DNA from: Methylomonas sp. LW13
Lineage (GTDB): Bacteria > Pseudomonadota > Gammaproteobacteria > Methylococcales > Methylomonadaceae
Length of the DNA: 64,000 nt
Direction of reading: 5' to 3'
Assembly (NCBI RefSeq): GCF_016865255.1
Contig: NZ_CP033381.1
Location: 248,001 to 312,000, forward strand
Made by a program: the position numbers and the translations under genes
Shown here: positions 8,007 through 17,443 of the stretch, in pieces
Layout of the letters: every line of letters begins with the position of its first letter
Numbering within the stretch: position 1 is the first letter of the stretch
Notes under the pieces: model-generated
The model's input: only the letters and a program-made list of their open reading frames with translations
Told to the model about the DNA's origin: nothing
Database searches by the model: none

Positions 8007-8971
8007 TGAAAACCCGTTTGTTATTCAGTTTGCTGCTGACAGCCAGCACTGTAGCGTCGGCACTGACGCTGCCGGCACCGGATAGGCCGGGTGACAGTTT
8101 GATAGGCAATCCGCCGCATGAGGTCAAATATGTCGCGGCCAAGCAGGAAGACACGCTGATTGACATCGCCGTCAACTTCCGGCTGGGTCAGGACGAAATC
8201 GTGCTGGCCAATCCCCATGTTGACCGTTGGTTGCCGCGCGAAGGCACGCAGGTGCGGATTCCCAGTAGCTTTATACTGCCCAATGCGCCGCGCCAAGGGA
8301 TCGTGATCAATCTGCCGGAAATGCGTATTTATTATTTTCCGGATTCTAGCAGGGTCGTAACCTATGCGATCGGCATCGGCCGGGAAGACAACTGGAAAAC
8401 ACCGCTAGGTAAAACCCATATAGCCGGTAAAACCGAAAATCCTTCTTGGACTCCGCCAAAATCGATCATTGCCGAGCATTTGGCTGATGGCGATGTGTTG
8501 GAGCCTTATTATCCACCCGGCCCCGATAACCCGCTGGGGCTGTTTGCGTTTAAACTTGGCATATCAGGCTATCTGATTCACAGCACCAACAAAACCAACG
8601 GTGTCGGCATGCGGGTAAGTCACGGCTGCATTCGAATGTATCCGGCCGACATCGAGCAGTTTTTTCCGATGGTCAAGGTTGGTACTCAGGTCAATATTGT
8701 TAATCAATCCATTAAGGTGGGCTGGTATCACGACACGTTGTATATGGAGGTCTATCCGGAAATGGAAGAAACGCCGGCTACTTATGAACAGCGCTTGCAT
8801 ACGGCATTGAACTTGATAGAGCAAGCCAACGGTGGGCAAATGCCGGTAATCAAAGGTTCTGTTTTAAAAGCGGCAGTAGAAAAAGCGACGGGTATTCCGG
8901 TGGCTATTTATGAGCGTCCTACCCAGACGCCTCCTGTCGTGCAAGGCCAAGCTGCTCCGGCAGCAAAATAG
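8006..8971 (+). CDS. L,D-transpeptidase (YkuD/ErfK-YbiS type), periplasmic
   Basis: 321 residues: signal peptide to about residue 19, a LysM-like segment at about 41-86, then the YkuD catalytic domain (about 98-228) with His192 (YLIHST) and the hallmark SHGCIR at 205-210 (catalytic Cys208). Enzymes of this layout in E. coli (ErfK, YbiS, YcfS) attach Braun lipoprotein to peptidoglycan or form 3-3 crosslinks. An Lpp-like lipoprotein with a C-terminal lysine lies just beyond the shared terminator, making Lpp attachment the likely job; this is inference from context. It overlaps the end of rdgC by one base. Confidence 0.93.
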   Translation: MKTRLLFSLLLTASTVASALTLPAPDRPGDSLIGNPPHEVKYVAAKQEDTLIDIAVNFRLGQDEIVLANPHVDRWLPREGTQVRIPSSFILPNAPRQGIVINLPEMRIYYFPDSSRVVTYAIGIGREDNWKTPLGKTHIAGKTENPSWTPPKSIIAEHLADGDVLEPYYPPGPDNPLGLFAFKLGISGYLIHSTNKTNGVGMRVSHGCIRMYPADIEQFFPMVKVGTQVNIVNQSIKVGWYHDTLYMEVYPEMEETPATYEQRLHTALNLIEQANGGQMPVIKGSVLKAAVEKATGIPVAIYERPTQTPPVVQGQAAPAAK

Positions 8972-8978
8972 AGGCAAC

Positions 8979-9014
8979 AAAAAAGCCCGTGGCCTTGCGG
9001 CTCACGGGCTTTTT
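8979..9014. terminator. Bidirectional rho-independent terminator
   Basis: AAAAAAGCCCGTG (8979-8991) pairs with CACGGGCTTTTT (9003-9014), extended by GCC/GGC inside the loop. The A-run on one side and T-run on the other let it serve both the rdgC/L,D-transpeptidase unit and the convergent lipoprotein gene. Confidence 0.9.
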
Positions 9015-9037
9015 AAAATCAACAACAGCAATAATGC

Positions 9038-9316
9038 TTATTTGTGTTGTGATTTTTTGAACATACGGTCCAATTTGCTGTTGGTGTCTTGAGCATATTG
9101 AGCAGCACGGTTAGCAGCAGCTTCAGCAGCAGCAGCTTTTGCAGCAGCTTCAGCAGCAGCGGCTTTAGCAGAAGCGGCGTCAGCAGATGCAGTAGCAACT
9201 TTGCCTTCCAAAGTGCCAACTCTTGCGTCCAAAGCTTCCAGGTCTGAAGTGCTTGCGCAACCGGTTGCCAAAGCTGCAATTGCAACAACTGCTGATAATG
9301 TAATAGCTCTCATCAT
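9038..9316 (-). CDS. Lpp/OprI-like alanine-zipper outer-membrane lipoprotein
   Basis: 92 residues with a lipobox LATGC (lipidated Cys20), then a heptad-like first part (DLEALDARVGTLEGKVATA) and a long alanine-rich helix (AAAAEAAAKAAAAEAAA). It ends SKLDRMFKKSQHK with lysine as the last residue, as in Braun lipoprotein, where that lysine is linked to peptidoglycan. AGGGG lies six bases before the first ATG; a second ATG directly follows. Two L,D-transpeptidase genes flank it. The role as a peptidoglycan tether is inferred from family and context; it is somewhat longer than E. coli Lpp. Confidence 0.88.
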   Translation of the reverse strand: MMRAITLSAVVAIAALATGCASTSDLEALDARVGTLEGKVATASADAASAKAAAAEAAAKAAAAEAAANRAAQYAQDTNSKLDRMFKKSQHK

Positions 9317-9400
9317 GGTTTTCCCCTTGATTGTGGTTTCAAAAAATAATAAATGAAAAACGGTGGTAATTGTCCAACATTTTTTTGGATTTTACCAACA

Positions 9401-9955
9401 TTATTTCACCGTTACGAGTGTCCCTTTTTCTACCCATTGACTTAACTGATCAATTTGATCATTAGTCAACGCGATACATCCGTGTGTCCAATTCATGGAT
9501 CTGTGGATGGACAGACTACCGCTGCCCAAACCATGAATACCGATTTGCCCACCGAGATCGGTATTTTGCGGCGGAATTTGTCCGGCAGAATGCGCTCTGG
9601 CAATAGCTTCGTAAGTGTCGAGATCGATTTTTCCTTTTTTCAAGGCATTATCGGCATTGTCTACATTGGGATAGGTCAGGCCGAAGAATTTACGGAAAGC
9701 GCTTCTTTCGTTGATCCAGCCGATCCGATAGTTACCGAGCGGCGTGATGTCATCGCCGCGATGATTCTTTTCGCCGGCGCCATTGCGGCCAATAGCGATA
9801 TTTTCCAGCACGGCAACTGTCTTGTCGCCCTTTCTGACTTCCATGCTTTGCGTCTGCGTATCGACCAACAACCAAACATCCTGGTCAGCGAAACTGCGTG
9901 CTGATACGGTACAACCCATCACAATCAAAACACCTAATAATTTTTTCTTTATCAT
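9401..9955 (-). CDS. Second L,D-transpeptidase family protein (YkuD), periplasmic
   Basis: 184 residues from the ATG at 9955, chosen because a signal peptide (LLGVLIVMGCTVSARSFA) starts there; upstream codons are open but atypical. The YkuD core is seen in VDTQTQSMEVRKGD, TPLGNYRIGWINE, IGIHGLGSGSLSIHR and the active-site motif THGCIAL (His158, Cys160; second His141). The usual Ser and Arg of SHGC(I/V)R are replaced by Thr and Ala/Leu, as in a distinct subgroup of the family. It lies 84 bases upstream of the Lpp-like gene on the same strand. Whether it crosslinks peptidoglycan, attaches Lpp or hydrolyses such bonds cannot be told. Confidence 0.87.
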   Translation of the reverse strand: MIKKKLLGVLIVMGCTVSARSFADQDVWLLVDTQTQSMEVRKGDKTVAVLENIAIGRNGAGEKNHRGDDITPLGNYRIGWINERSAFRKFFGLTYPNVDNADNALKKGKIDLDTYEAIARAHSAGQIPPQNTDLGGQIGIHGLGSGSLSIHRSMNWTHGCIALTNDQIDQLSQWVEKGTLVTVK

Positions 9956-10024
9956 GGCAATCTGTAAATCATCAAAGTTTTGGTGTAATTTAACCCTTTC
10001 GAAACGAGGTATTACAAAGGGTAG

Positions 10025-11662
<1,638 letters not shown>

Positions 11663-11708
11663 TCGAACCCGGCGGCATAATACGTTAGGTCTGGCTGAAG
11701 CGCCTGAT

Positions 11709-13820
11709 CTAACGGCTCTGCCCGTAAGCATCCCGTAAAATCTGCTCCGCAGTTCGACCGCCCTCCGCCAAAGCCTGAGCTCTGTCGATGGATAAGCCCA
11801 GGCCGTGTCCGGCGCCTATGCCTGCAAATTGCCAGGTCTGACCATCGGCAGCTGTTACCGAATCAGGGCAAGAAGGTAGCTTCAGGGTATTACGAAAAAT
11901 CTCGCAACTGAGCAACTCTTCGCTGGTCGGATAAAATAGCCGGATAAACAACTCGCCGTCCTTGCGCCGTTCGCGGCGAATATCCAGAATTTGATTTTCC
12001 GCAAATGCCCGGCTTAGCTCCGCGCTTGAGAGCTGCCGTTGCCAGTGCTGATCACCGCCGTTGGCAAACGGTAACCAGTTCAATCCGGATTTGGCCGCCA
12101 GTTGGTCCAAAAGCGTCAGTAACGCAATATCGGTGTGGCTGCTGCGTCGCGGCTTGTCCTCAGGCAACTCGCCGAGATAGACCATGCAATGCGTGGTGTC
12201 GCAAAGTGAGCTGGATTCATTGTGCCTATGGCTGCCGTGACTGCCGTTCCAGGCAATCACAGCCCGCATCGCTTCGCGTGCACTGCCTGCTAAATTTTGG
12301 GCCTCGGCAGCCAATACGCCATCGACATAGCTGTCGACATCAGTTTCCAGCACGGTTACTCCGTGTTCATCAGTTTGTCGTAGAACACCTTTCACCACCC
12401 GCTCGGATCGGCTGCCACGTGCGCTGGAAACGATCCTGATTTGCCCGCAAACCGTAAAGCGCCCGTGTTGGTTAGCCACTAACGGACAGTCCGGCTCCGC
12501 ACTCCAGCTATCTGGATCGGTAGGCGTTAACAAACTAACCCTAACTGCCGCAAAGCGGCTGGGATAGTCGTGTTGCCAAGTGCTCAGCAAGGCGGCAGCT
12601 TTGCTTAATATTGCTGCGCCACTGACGCCGCGTTGCCGAAATATCGCCAGAAACACCGGGTGCGTAGCTGGCCAGGCTAGCATTAAGTGGCCTGCCAAGG
12701 GGTGGCCGTCAACAGTCGATACCGTGCCGGTTTTTGCTAGAACTTGAAGTTGGCGCAACAATTTTTTATCGGTTTCGCGTTGCCCCGCCAAGGTGGAGTT
12801 GGGCAGGATACCGTTTTGACTCAGGCCGCGAAAATATTCCGGCTTCGATAGCAAGGCCGCCCGCATTGTTAGTGCCAGTTCGGGCAAGTTGGTCTGTAAA
12901 GCAAAATCGCCGTCGGCGTTACGTTCGCCCAGGTAAGATCGCCAGGTCTGCAGGTCCGATGGTTCAGTTTGCGCCGGAAGTTTTTGGTCTTTAATGGGCG
13001 ACAATAACAGACGATAGCGTTCGCCTTGAAATTGCTCGCGGCGCCGCAAAAGCTTTTCGGTATCGCTCGCCGCCAGTTCTGTACCTAGCAAATCCGGATC
13101 GGCTTGCGCCAATGCCGCCGCATAGGGAATTTTCAACAAGGAACCCGGGGGTAAGCGGCTGACTTGGTCGCCGCCGCTTACCAATATCCGCCCGGACAGC
13201 AGGCTCATCAACAGAAAGGAGCTATCCCCCGCATCATCAAATGCCTGACCAAGCATTTCATTTAATTTTGCCGACACGGCACACGGTTCGTTCGGCCAGC
13301 CGGTATTGACCAAGATTCGGGCCAATGCCTCGCGGTCATTGCTATCTAACTCGGCGCCTTGCCTAACCCGGTTTTTGATGCGTTGCAGTTCAAGCGATCC
13401 GGGCCAGTCTCCAGGTGCTAGGCTCGCCAATTCGCCGCTAAAATACATCGCCCCCGCTTCTTCAGCCCAAGCCGGTAAGCGGCCGCCACAGCTGCGATGA
13501 CTGGCTTCGTGAAATAGTTCGTGACGCAGATATACCGCCTCGCTCAGCCCGCCTTGCGGTTGTTGCCGCAGATAAATACTGCCGGGCCGCCAGCCGCCGG
13601 CATGGCGGCCGCTGAACGCTCCACTGGTCAACGCGGGAAACACCCGCACCGGATCGTCCTCGCTAGGTATCTTGTAGCCTTGCGCCGCTAGTTCACTAAC
13701 GGCAATAGTCGCGGCTTGTCTTAATTCAGCTTGCTGGGTTAGCGCCCCGAAAAACAAAATCGCCGCGCCAACATCAAACAAATATTGCCGTCTGATGCAT
13801 CGCTTTAATGAAGCATTCAT
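11709..13820 (-). CDS. Composite cell-wall protein: HExxH region, SxxK/KTG PBP-like domain and SpoIID domain
   Basis: 703 residues, apparently secreted (hydrophobic LFDVGAAILFFGALT near the N-terminus). Three parts can be seen. (1) Residues 60-130 carry HELFHEASHR (100-109), a HExxH-type motif with acidic residues downstream (EEAGAMYFSGE), suggesting a zinc hydrolase or relic. (2) Residues 200-425 have serine transpeptidase/beta-lactamase signatures: SLLK (227-230, SxxK), SQN (334-336, SxN) and KTG (363-365). (3) Residues 490-700 match SpoIID/LytB: VLAAEAQ (Glu506), CDTTHCMVY, GAGHGLGLS (669-677). SpoIID proteins are lytic transglycosylases, so the whole suggests a peptidoglycan-remodelling enzyme. 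Resemblance to YfaQ-type DUF2300 proteins is possible but not verified. The domain calls are mine from motifs. Confidence 0.75.
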   Translation of the reverse strand: MNASLKRCIRRQYLFDVGAAILFFGALTQQAELRQAATIAVSELAAQGYKIPSEDDPVRVFPALTSGAFSGRHAGGWRPGSIYLRQQPQGGLSEAVYLRHELFHEASHRSCGGRLPAWAEEAGAMYFSGELASLAPGDWPGSLELQRIKNRVRQGAELDSNDREALARILVNTGWPNEPCAVSAKLNEMLGQAFDDAGDSSFLLMSLLSGRILVSGGDQVSRLPPGSLLKIPYAAALAQADPDLLGTELAASDTEKLLRRREQFQGERYRLLLSPIKDQKLPAQTEPSDLQTWRSYLGERNADGDFALQTNLPELALTMRAALLSKPEYFRGLSQNGILPNSTLAGQRETDKKLLRQLQVLAKTGTVSTVDGHPLAGHLMLAWPATHPVFLAIFRQRGVSGAAILSKAAALLSTWQHDYPSRFAAVRVSLLTPTDPDSWSAEPDCPLVANQHGRFTVCGQIRIVSSARGSRSERVVKGVLRQTDEHGVTVLETDVDSYVDGVLAAEAQNLAGSAREAMRAVIAWNGSHGSHRHNESSSLCDTTHCMVYLGELPEDKPRRSSHTDIALLTLLDQLAAKSGLNWLPFANGGDQHWQRQLSSAELSRAFAENQILDIRRERRKDGELFIRLFYPTSEELLSCEIFRNTLKLPSCPDSVTAADGQTWQFAGIGAGHGLGLSIDRAQALAEGGRTAEQILRDAYGQSR

Positions 13821-13920
13821 TGGTAGTTAAAGGTTTATGCTGAGCATGAGGAATCCCGCAAATTGCCGAATAGCGAAGATAAGTCCTGAAGTATCTAAAT
13901 ATTGGATTTTACGATTTAAA

Positions 13921-13948
13921 TTGACAATCAGTCGAATCAGCCTAGAAT
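13921..13948 (+). promoter_or_regulatory. Strong sigma-70 promoter and ~150-base leader of the cold-shock gene
   Basis: TTGACA (13921-13926, perfect -35) and TAGAAT (13943-13948, -10) are separated by 16 bases. Initiation near 13955 would give a 5' leader of about 150 bases before the ATG at 14107. Long leaders are a hallmark of cspA-type mRNAs, whose structure senses temperature. A ribosome binding site AGGA lies at 14097-14100. I did not find a clear cold-box sequence. Confidence 0.6.
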
Positions 13949-14106
13949 GCAAGCCAGCTAGAAAATACGATTTACCCTTTGTCTACCAGCTCGATGTCTC
14001 TTCAGTAGTCCTTCGTCCTAGTTTTTCATTAAGTAATTTCCACATTTACCAGCGTGACCCGCCTTACTTTAGCTAGGGCATTATCTAAATTTTAATAGGA
14101 CTTATT

Positions 14107-14322
14107 ATGTCTACAATGACAACTGGCGTCGTAAAATGGTTTAACGCAGACAAAGGCTTCGGCTTTATCGAACAAAAACAAGGCCCTGACGTTTTCGTAC
14201 ATTTCAAAAACATTCTGAACCCAAACAACAGCTACAGAACGCTGGACGAAGGTCAGCATGTACAGTTCAAATTGGGCCGCGGCCCTAAAGGCCCACAAGC
14301 CGAAGAAGTAACCATCGTTTAA
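14107..14322 (+). CDS. CspA-family cold-shock / RNA-chaperone protein
   Basis: 71-residue single cold-shock domain. RNP1 is KGFGFIEQ and RNP2 is VFVHFKNI; the start [15 protein letters not shown] and the ending [20 protein letters not shown] are typical. It binds single-stranded RNA and DNA and melts structure, acting as an antiterminator or translation enhancer. It has its own promoter with a long leader and its own terminator, so it is a single-gene unit. RNP2 has His-Phe-Lys where the E. coli protein has His-Phe-Ser. Confidence 0.96.
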   Translation: MSTMTTGVVKWFNADKGFGFIEQKQGPDVFVHFKNILNPNNSYRTLDEGQHVQFKLGRGPKGPQAEEVTIV

Positions 14323-14329
14323 AGATTAA

Positions 14330-14363
14330 GCCGTAGTTGCCAATTGGTACCTACGGCTTTTTT
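14330..14363 (+). terminator. Rho-independent terminator of the cold-shock gene
   Basis: GCCGTAG (14330-14336) pairs with CTACGGC (14351-14357), followed by six T residues (14358-14363). The loop contains the palindrome CCAATTGG. Confidence 0.9.
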
Positions 14364-14535
14364 GTTAGATAGAGTGGAAATCAAACGCGGTTTCCACTTT
14401 CGTTCTTCCCACCGTTTCATTTCAACGTACTGGATTGCTTTTAAAAGCTTCTAGCAAAGCATTCAGCAGACTAAACTTTAGTTGTCCGCAATGGTCCAAA
14501 GTCTTTGTAATTTTAATCAAGTAAAGAGGTGGGGC

Positions 14536-14802
14536 ATGTCGTTAAAAAACGAATTTGAAAGTTTGCTCGTTAATCTGGATTCGGTTCGCGAGGAACTGCA
14601 ACTGAAGTTGCATCTGGCTTCAATGGATGCCAAGGATGAATTTGCAGAAGCGGAAAAACAGTGGTTGCAGATTAAAAGTAAAGCCGCTGAAATTGCCGAC
14701 GAATCGATAGAGACTTCCGAAGAGTACATCGCCAAGGCTAAAATCGTTGGAGAGGAGTTGAAGGAAGCTTATCAGCGAGTAGCCAAGCGCCTTTCCGAGT
14801 GA
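14536..14802 (+). CDS. Small acidic coiled-coil protein, unknown
   Basis: 88 residues, starting at an ATG preceded by AGAGGTGGGG (strong ribosome binding site). Almost entirely predicted helix with heptad-like spacing (LLVNLDSVREELQLKLHLA; EAEKQWLQIKSKAAEIADES; AKAKIVGEELKEAYQRVAKR). No signal peptide, membrane segment or cysteine. I do not recognise a named family; the pattern is that of small soluble stress or scaffold proteins. It follows the cold-shock gene but is separated by a terminator and 170 bases, so it is probably transcribed on its own. Confidence 0.7.
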   Translation: MSLKNEFESLLVNLDSVREELQLKLHLASMDAKDEFAEAEKQWLQIKSKAAEIADESIETSEEYIAKAKIVGEELKEAYQRVAKRLSE

Positions 14803-14840
14803 TCTGCCAAAACTCAAAAAGCTGGCAAATTTAATTTGGT

Positions 14841-14868
14841 ACCAGCCTTGCCGCTAGTGCGGGCTGGT
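14841..14868. other. Hairpin in the gap 14803-15026
   Basis: ACCAGCC (14841-14847) pairs with GGCTGGT (14862-14868) around a 14-base loop. No T-run follows on either strand, so terminator function for the flanking convergent genes is only possible. Nothing else is recognised in this 224-base gap. Confidence 0.3.
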
Positions 14869-15026
14869 TCATAAGGCTATTGCCTTTGGTATGCAATAAG
14901 TTGGAACAGGTAGCCGCCAATTGTGCTGACCATGGCGGCTTGGAGCCTATCAACTCAACGGCGGTTTTTGCAGTGTGGTTAAGCTATTGAATTAGCAACG
15001 CGACTTCAGCTGTAGATCTAGCTTCC

Positions 15027-15713
15027 TCAGCTGTCCGAAACTATTGTACTGCCAAGCTTAGATCCGCAATTTTGGCAATATTGTTGATCAACCGAAACCT
15101 TCGCTTCGCATGCGGGACATGTATTGGATGATTGGGTTTTATGTCCGCAGGCATTACAAAAATGAGTATTTGCGGTAATGTCGGCGCCGCATTGCTGACA
15201 GGCCGGGTTTTGCTGGGGGAGAAGCCTTGATAACATTTTAACCAGCTTGGCAACGGTATCGATCAGGTAAGTAGCATGGCTATAGGCCCTGAACACAAAC
15301 CAAATGCTGACGCTTACAATCAGAATGATCGCGCTACTATGGTAAATCGTTCTACCCAAGCTATCGACGAACGGCGCCAATAACTCCCAAAACAATGCCT
15401 GTACGGTAATCAAAATCAACAGTGCGGTTAGCGGCTCGGCGATACCTTTGGCAAATGACAACGCACCGCCGCTGTTGGGAATGGCCTCTATCACGTAGCC
15501 GGCAAAAAAATAAAACAAGATTAATGCTGCCAGCCTGGCAAAAAACCAGACTACGGCCGCGGCCTTGAATACGCCGGCCACTTCCAATTCCGTCATTACC
15601 GGTACTAGCGTAATTAATTTGCCTATTGTCAGAATGCTGGCAATCGTAATGAATAGCTGGGCGGCCCGCTGCCATGCATTGCTTGATGAGGAAATCAAAG
15701 AAAACATAAGCAT
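15027..15713 (-). CDS. Membrane protein with C-terminal double zinc ribbon, unknown
   Basis: 228 residues. About four hydrophobic segments occupy residues 15-145 (for example LFITIASILTIGKLITLVPV, FFARLAALILFYFFAGYVI, ALLILITVQALFWELLAPFV, AIILIVSVSIWFVFRAY). A cytoplasmic tail follows with two four-cysteine ribbons: CQQCGADITANTHFCNACG and CPACEAKVSVDQQYCQNCG. Such double zinc ribbons usually mediate protein or nucleic-acid contacts. Starts at 15713 (M1) or 15707 (M3) are equally possible. Neighbours do not suggest a pathway. Confidence 0.7.
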   Translation of the reverse strand: MLMFSLISSSSNAWQRAAQLFITIASILTIGKLITLVPVMTELEVAGVFKAAAVVWFFARLAALILFYFFAGYVIEAIPNSGGALSFAKGIAEPLTALLILITVQALFWELLAPFVDSLGRTIYHSSAIILIVSVSIWFVFRAYSHATYLIDTVAKLVKMLSRLLPQQNPACQQCGADITANTHFCNACGHKTQSSNTCPACEAKVSVDQQYCQNCGSKLGSTIVSDS

Positions 15714-15968
15714 TGCAACTCCTGTTTGTAGGGGACTGCATTTGAATCAATCATTAGCTCGTTGAATGGGCGTGATTCCTTAGGTAGAGAATATCACACA
15801 AAAAAGCGGATAACCCTCAGTGCTAAACTTTAGAAGTTCAAACACTGTCTGGCTGTTTCCGGCTCAGAGACCACAGACGAAAACCGGTTTTTTGCCTTAT
15901 CTAAATCCTTTACGGTACTATTCAGAGGCAATGCGTAATTGATTTTTTCCCTTCTCCCAAACGGCATC

Positions 15969-17057
15969 ATGTCCCCCGAACAATTCCAACAAAAACTCTT
16001 TAGCTGGTTTGATAATCATGGCCGTAAGGATTTGCCATGGCAACGGGACATTAATCCTTATCGAGTGTGGGTGTCGGAGATTATGTTGCAGCAAACGCAA
16101 GTAGTCAGCGTGATTGCATATTTCAATCGCTTCGTCGCCAGGTTTCCGACGGTGCAAAGCCTGGCAAGCGCAGAACTGGACGAAGTCTTACAGCACTGGT
16201 CCGGGCTTGGCTATTATGCGCGCGCCAGAAATCTGTACAAAACCGCGCAAATCGTTGCCGGCAATGCCGGCGTATTCCCGCAAACCGTCGCAGAGCTAAG
16301 TGCCTTGCCCGGCATCGGCCGCTCCACTGCGGGGGCGATACTCAGCATCGCTTGCGGGCAAAGCCAGCCCATATTGGACGGCAACGTCAAGCGCGTGTTG
16401 GCGCGGTTTCATGCCGTGCATGGCTGGCCAGGTGACAATAAAGTGGCTGCGCAGCTTTGGCAAATTAGTCAGCGCTATACGCCGACGCAAAGAACCGGCG
16501 ACTACACCCAGGCAATGATGGATTTGGGCGCTACGCTCTGCACCCGCAGTAAGCCGCTATGCGAGATCTGCCCCGTTGCAGAAGGCTGTCAGGCTAGGCA
16601 GTTGGCCTTAGTAAAACAGTTACCAGGCCCCAAGCCTCGCAAGGACGTACCGGTCAAACAACTATATTTTTTGCTGTTACTAGACAAGGAAAACCGGGTT
16701 TTATTGGAAAGGCGGCCACCGACCGGCATTTGGGGTGGGCTATGGAGTCTGCCGGAATTTGACGATCCGCAGGCTTTGCAAGATTGGTGTCTGCAACGCC
16801 ATTACCAAATGCATGCTTTGCAGACTTTACCAGACCAGCGCCACAGTTTCTCGCATTATCATCTGGACTACACACCGATCCTGGCAAAGTTGGAAAACCC
16901 CATAAACAATGTGATGGAAGGCGAGCGGGCGGTTTGGTATAAAACCGCCGAGATTACTACTTTAGGTTTGCCGGCGCCGATCAAGCGTCTGCTGCAACAA
17001 CATGTCACAGAGGATCAAAATGACGAGAATGATTACATGCGTAAAACTGGGCGTTGA
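15969..17057 (+). CDS. mutY: A/G-specific adenine DNA glycosylase
   Basis: Base-excision repair enzyme that removes adenine opposite 8-oxoguanine. 362 residues from the ATG at 15969; an in-frame TTG at 15939 is less likely. Motifs: LPWQRDINPYRVWVSEIMLQ (catalytic Glu region), the helix-hairpin-helix LPGIGRSTAGAI with the downstream catalytic Asp in PILDGNVKRV, the iron-sulfur loop C-x6-C-x2-C-x5-C (CTRSKPLCEICPVAEGC), and a C-terminal NUDIX-like domain that recognises 8-oxoG (LLERRPPTGIWGGLWSLPEF). It overlaps yggX by 38 bases, the conserved gammaproteobacterial order mutY-yggX. Confidence 0.96.
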   Translation: MSPEQFQQKLFSWFDNHGRKDLPWQRDINPYRVWVSEIMLQQTQVVSVIAYFNRFVARFPTVQSLASAELDEVLQHWSGLGYYARARNLYKTAQIVAGNAGVFPQTVAELSALPGIGRSTAGAILSIACGQSQPILDGNVKRVLARFHAVHGWPGDNKVAAQLWQISQRYTPTQRTGDYTQAMMDLGATLCTRSKPLCEICPVAEGCQARQLALVKQLPGPKPRKDVPVKQLYFLLLLDKENRVLLERRPPTGIWGGLWSLPEFDDPQALQDWCLQRHYQMHALQTLPDQRHSFSHYHLDYTPILAKLENPINNVMEGERAVWYKTAEITTLGLPAPIKRLLQQHVTEDQNDENDYMRKTGR

Positions 17058-17289
17058 GGCTGAGGGTCTGGATGCGCCACCGTTTCCGGGTGTCAACGGC
17101 CAACGCATTTTCGAGCATGTGTCGAAACAGGCCTGGAAGGACTGGTTAGCGATGCAAACCATGATAATTAACGAGCAGCGGCTGTCCAGTTTCGATCCGG
17201 CTGCGAAAAAAATATTGGAAGCCGAGCGCGAGAAATTTTTGTTTGCCGGTGGTTTCGAGTTGCCGGAAGGCTATGTGCCGAAAAAATAG
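17020..17289 (+). CDS. yggX: Probable Fe(2+)-trafficking / oxidative-damage protection protein YggX
   Basis: Small cytosolic protein (89 residues) protecting iron-sulfur clusters and linked to Fe(II) handling. The family pattern is clear: ITCVKLGVEAEGLDAPPFPG, GQRIFEHVSKQAWKDWLAMQ, QTMIINEQRL, EREKFLFAGG and the ending EGYVPKK. The conserved early Cys is present. I prefer the ATG at 17020, preceded by AGAGG; ATGs at 17002 and 17029 are alternatives. It overlaps the 3' end of mutY, which itself carries an Fe-S cluster. Confidence 0.93.
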   Translation: MTRMITCVKLGVEAEGLDAPPFPGVNGQRIFEHVSKQAWKDWLAMQTMIINEQRLSSFDPAAKKILEAEREKFLFAGGFELPEGYVPKK

Positions 17290-17443
17290 TGCCGTTTGGG
17301 CTTTAGGCGCTTTGTCAGATGGTTAGTATTTGTAAAGTTGCGTGTATGGCTTTTGTATAGCGTTAATCCGGTTAAAAGGTTGACAAAAACACCGTGACTG
17401 GAAAGCTCGGGATGTCTATTAAAACTATCATCCGGAGAAAAAT

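Noticed and set aside
11683-11714. Hairpin CGTTAGGTC/GATCTAACG between pgm and the SpoIID-fusion gene
   Set aside because: One mismatch, long loop, no T-run, and it includes the stop codon of the minus-strand gene; too weak to call a terminator.
17380-17385. TTGACA before the hemoglobin gene as a promoter
   Set aside because: No acceptable -10 hexamer lies 16-18 bases downstream.
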